A stretch of 42,253 nucleotides of DNA, taken from assembly GCA_018268415.1 (NCBI GenBank), contig JAFDWO010000070.1, positions 1-42,253 of the forward strand, written 5' to 3'. The DNA comes from Actinomycetota bacterium (lineage in GTDB: Bacteria; Actinomycetota; Thermoleophilia; Solirubrobacterales; 70-9). The translations under genes were made by a program, and so were the position numbers. Shown here piece after piece: positions 40,862-42,253 of this stretch. Positions within the stretch are counted from its first letter, which is position 1; every line of letters starts with the position of its first letter. The notes beneath the pieces are model-generated. The model saw nothing but the letters and a program-made list of their open reading frames with translations, was not told where the DNA came from and did not search any database.

Positions 40862-41077
40862 ATGGAGGCTATGAGATCCACCTGGACCGACTCCCGGCTT
40901 GACGACCTGAACGACAGGGTCAAAAGCATGGACAGGAAGATCGACGAAGGCTTCGCCCGGCTCGATGGCCGCATCGACACGCTGAACCACACGATGATCC
41001 AGGGGATGATCGCCCTGATCAGCATCATCACCGTGCTGCTCGCGGCGTTCCTCACCCTCGTCGCGACGCGCCTCTGA
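40862..41077 (+). CDS. Small coiled-coil membrane protein
   Basis: 71 residues. The first 40 are a charged heptad-like helix (LDDLNDRVKSMDRKIDEGFARLDGR appears as LDDLNDRVKSMDRK then FARLDGRIDTLN). Residues 45-68 are one membrane span (MIQGMIALISIITVLLAAFL). This layout, a coiled coil plus one C-terminal span, is common in small actinobacterial proteins of unknown role. It separates bolA and the glutaredoxin and has its own apparent promoter. Confidence 0.7.
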   Translation: MEAMRSTWTDSRLDDLNDRVKSMDRKIDEGFARLDGRIDTLNHTMIQGMIALISIITVLLAAFLTLVATRL

Positions 41078-41096
41078 GCCGACGCGTCCCCTTGGC

Positions 41097-41102
41097 TACC
41101 CT
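41097..41102 (+). promoter_or_regulatory. Leaderless -10 box of the glutaredoxin gene (TACCCT)
   Basis: TACCCT, 6 nt, ATG 41109; no ribosome binding site. It supports ATG 41109 over GTG 41103. Confidence 0.55.
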
Positions 41103-41108
41103 GTGGAC

Positions 41109-41501
41109 ATGGCCGACCAAGAGCTGAAGTCCAAAGTCGAAGAGTTGATCGCAGCCAACCCGGTGCTGCTCTTTATGAAAGGGGTGCCGGAGGCACCGCG
41201 CTGCGGATTCTCGATGCGCGTCGTGCAGATCCTCGACTCGATGGACGCCGAGTACGGCGCGATCGACGTGCTGCCCGCACTGCAGCCGCTGCGCGAAGTC
41301 ACCGCCGAGATCTCCGACTGGCAGACCTTCCCGCAGCTCTACGTCAATGGCGAGCTGTTGGGCGGTGCCGACATCGTCCAGGAGATGTACGAATCGGGCG
41401 AGCTCGCCGAGGCGCTCGGGCTCGAGCAGCCCGAGGTCGCGACGGTCCCGGCCACCGAAGAGCGCCCGCCCAGCCAGTCTCCCCCGCTCCAGATCGAATA
41501 G
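41109..41501 (+). CDS. Monothiol CGFS glutaredoxin (Grx4/GrxD type)
   Basis: 130-residue class II glutaredoxin that binds and passes on [2Fe-2S] clusters. The active site is PRCGFS (Cys32); VLLFMKGVPEAP precedes it, and WQTFPQLYVNGELLGGADIV contains the cis-Pro and glutathione-binding GGADI. A polar 25-residue tail is extra. Together with bolA it forms a likely Fe-S handling pair. Start chosen by the TACCCT box 6 nt upstream. Confidence 0.95.
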   Translation: MADQELKSKVEELIAANPVLLFMKGVPEAPRCGFSMRVVQILDSMDAEYGAIDVLPALQPLREVTAEISDWQTFPQLYVNGELLGGADIVQEMYESGELAEALGLEQPEVATVPATEERPPSQSPPLQIE

Positions 41502-41715
41502 ATGGGCTGATGCCGGGACGGCCGTGGTTCGCGGCCGTTGCGGCCGGCCGAGGTGTGCCGCTGCCCGGGCCGTCGTGGCCGGCCGAGATGTGCCGCTGCC
41601 CGGGCCATCGCGGCCGTCCGAGATGGCGCTCGGCCCGCGGCCGTTGCGGCCGTCCGAGGTGCGGCGCAGCGCGTAGCCGCCCCGGCCCCGGCCGCCCCGG
41701 CGTTCCCGGGATCGC

Positions 41716-41760
41716 TCCGCTGTTCCTTATGGTCCCCTTGGGACCATAAGGAACAGCGGA
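41716..41760. repeat. GTTCCTTATG hairpin family, copy D
   Basis: Perfect 21-bp arms. 41716-41736 begins TCCGCTGTTCCTTATGG; the complement is 41740-41760 and the loop is CTT. The loop-proximal GGTCCC/GGGACC is unlike the other copies but fully paired. Confidence 0.9.
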
Positions 41761-41828
41761 AGGGACGGGGCCGTCGTGTCCGGCCGAGGTGCCGGCGCGA
41801 CCCCGGCCCCCGCACCCGTCCGAGATGC

Positions 41829-41886
41829 GTCCCGGGCGCCTCATGGCGCTCCTGGCAGGCTATGAGCGCCATGAGGCGCCCGGGAC
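41829..41886. repeat. 23-bp-arm hairpin, copy 2 (inverted)
   Basis: Arms 41829-41851 and 41864-41886 are identical to those at 616-673. The 12-nt loop CTGGCAGGCTAT is the complement, with one change, of the left-copy loop. Confidence 0.85.
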
Positions 41887-42112
41887 GGGAGGGGGTCGTG
41901 GGGAAGGCGGGCACAGGGACGGGAGGGGCTCGTGAAAAGGGGGGGGCAGGGACGGGAGGGGGTCGTGAAAGAGACGACACGGGGACGGGAGGAAGGTCGG
42001 ACTCCCGTGATCCTCCGGTCCGGGAGAAGGCCCGGGGACCGGAGGAGGTCGGACCTCCGTCACGGTCACGTATGGAAGAGGGATCCAAAGCGCCCGATCC
42101 GTGACGAGGATG

Positions 42113-42227
42113 CCGGGAAGGTCACCCTTCCCGGACCCTTCGGTCCGTTCCCGGGCCCGAAAGGAAGGCCCGGGAACGCGTTCCGTACCTTGACCCTGCC
42201 ATGGCAGGGTCAAGGTACGGAACGCGT
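42113..42227. repeat. Array of four hairpins ending in a loopless 52-bp palindrome
   Basis: CCGGGAAGG/CCTTCCCGG (from 42113), GGACC-CTTC-GGTCC (42133-42146), TTCCCGGGCC/GGCCCGGGAA (42149-42176), then 42176-42227, a perfect 52-bp palindrome whose centre is TGCCATGGCA. Such a palindrome can extrude as a cruciform. Confidence 0.85.
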
Positions 42228-42253
42228 CCGTGAGCGTTGGACAACACGGGAGG

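Larger units (their letters stand above)
41502..42253. repeat. Hairpin and tandem-repeat island, right end
   Basis: No gene is seen. 41536-41680 holds about four copies of a 35-36-bp unit containing GGCCGTCCGAGGTG or close variants. Then come hairpin copy D (41716-41760), the 23-bp-arm hairpin (41829-41886) and four units starting GGGACGGGAGG (from about 41881 to 42000), which appear once in the left island. Four consecutive hairpins follow at 42113-42227. The block is an inverted relative of about 312-830. Confidence 0.75.

Noticed and set aside
41536..41680. CRISPR array
   Set aside because: The 35-36-bp units are contiguous and degenerate, with no unique spacers and no cas genes.
312..42253. 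Genomic island or prophage bounded by the terminal inverted repeats
   Set aside because: The enclosed genes are housekeeping or flagellar with uniform composition; no integrase, transposase or phage gene is present.

Overview
The window is very GC-rich (roughly 70% by eye) and looks like the chromosome of a motile actinobacterium, most likely Thermoleophilia/Solirubrobacterales (Conexibacter, Patulibacter or Solirubrobacter type). The clues are an actinobacterial-type integration host factor (mIHF), a CsrA/FliW-regulated flagellar cluster, a HemQ-FprA-BolA-glutaredoxin neighbourhood, and many genes that appear to be expressed from leaderless mRNAs. The taxonomic placement is inference; no rRNA gene is present.

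Layout. 1-1037: no gene; a hairpin-rich repeat island. 1.1-14.7 kb: a late flagellar cluster. On the + strand are flagellin, a CHAP-type wall hydrolase and a LuxR-type regulator with a degenerate receiver. On the - strand is an operon flgF-like, flgG, flgJ, flgN, flgK, flgL, fliW, csrA, preceded by fliA (sigma-28). On the + strand follow a TPR-containing family 2 glycosyltransferase, flaG, fliD, fliS and a fliT-like gene. Three good sigma-28 promoters lie in front of fliC, flgF and flaG. 14.66-15.13 kb: a second hairpin island. 15.1-18.4 kb: a DNA glycosylase, a small membrane protein, a serine-palmitoyltransferase-like enzyme and mihF. 18.5-25.9 kb: a compact eight-gene - strand operon with two MlaE/YrbE permeases, their ATPase, an MMPL exporter, a thioredoxin-fold protein, a B3/4-domain protein and two small genes. 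26.0-33.5 kb: two lipoproteins (one a PQQ-type sugar dehydrogenase), an aldehyde dehydrogenase behind a perfect operator-like palindrome, and full-length metH. 33.5-34.1 kb: a third hairpin island with an AT-rich patch. 34.1-38.4 kb: a glycosyltransferase-flippase fusion and a large membrane protein with a phosphatase-like ectodomain. 38.4-41.5 kb: hemQ, fprA, bolA, a small membrane protein and a CGFS glutaredoxin. 41.5-42.25 kb: a repeat island that is an inverted relative of the left-end island.

How it fits together. The flagellar genes cover filament, hook-filament junction, rod proteins, export chaperones, sigma-28 and the CsrA/FliW switch. The flagellin mRNA leader can form two hairpins that display GGA in their loops, one of them holding the ribosome binding site. 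This is the architecture expected for CsrA repression relieved by FliW, as described in Bacillus. The flaG and flgF promoters end exactly 10 nt before the ATG, so those mRNAs would be nearly leaderless, in contrast to fliC.

The non-coding DNA is unusual. Four dispersed copies of a hairpin family share the core GCTGTTCCTTATG and differ by compensating changes near the loop. Many other perfect hairpins, including a loopless 52-bp palindrome, crowd the intergenic islands.
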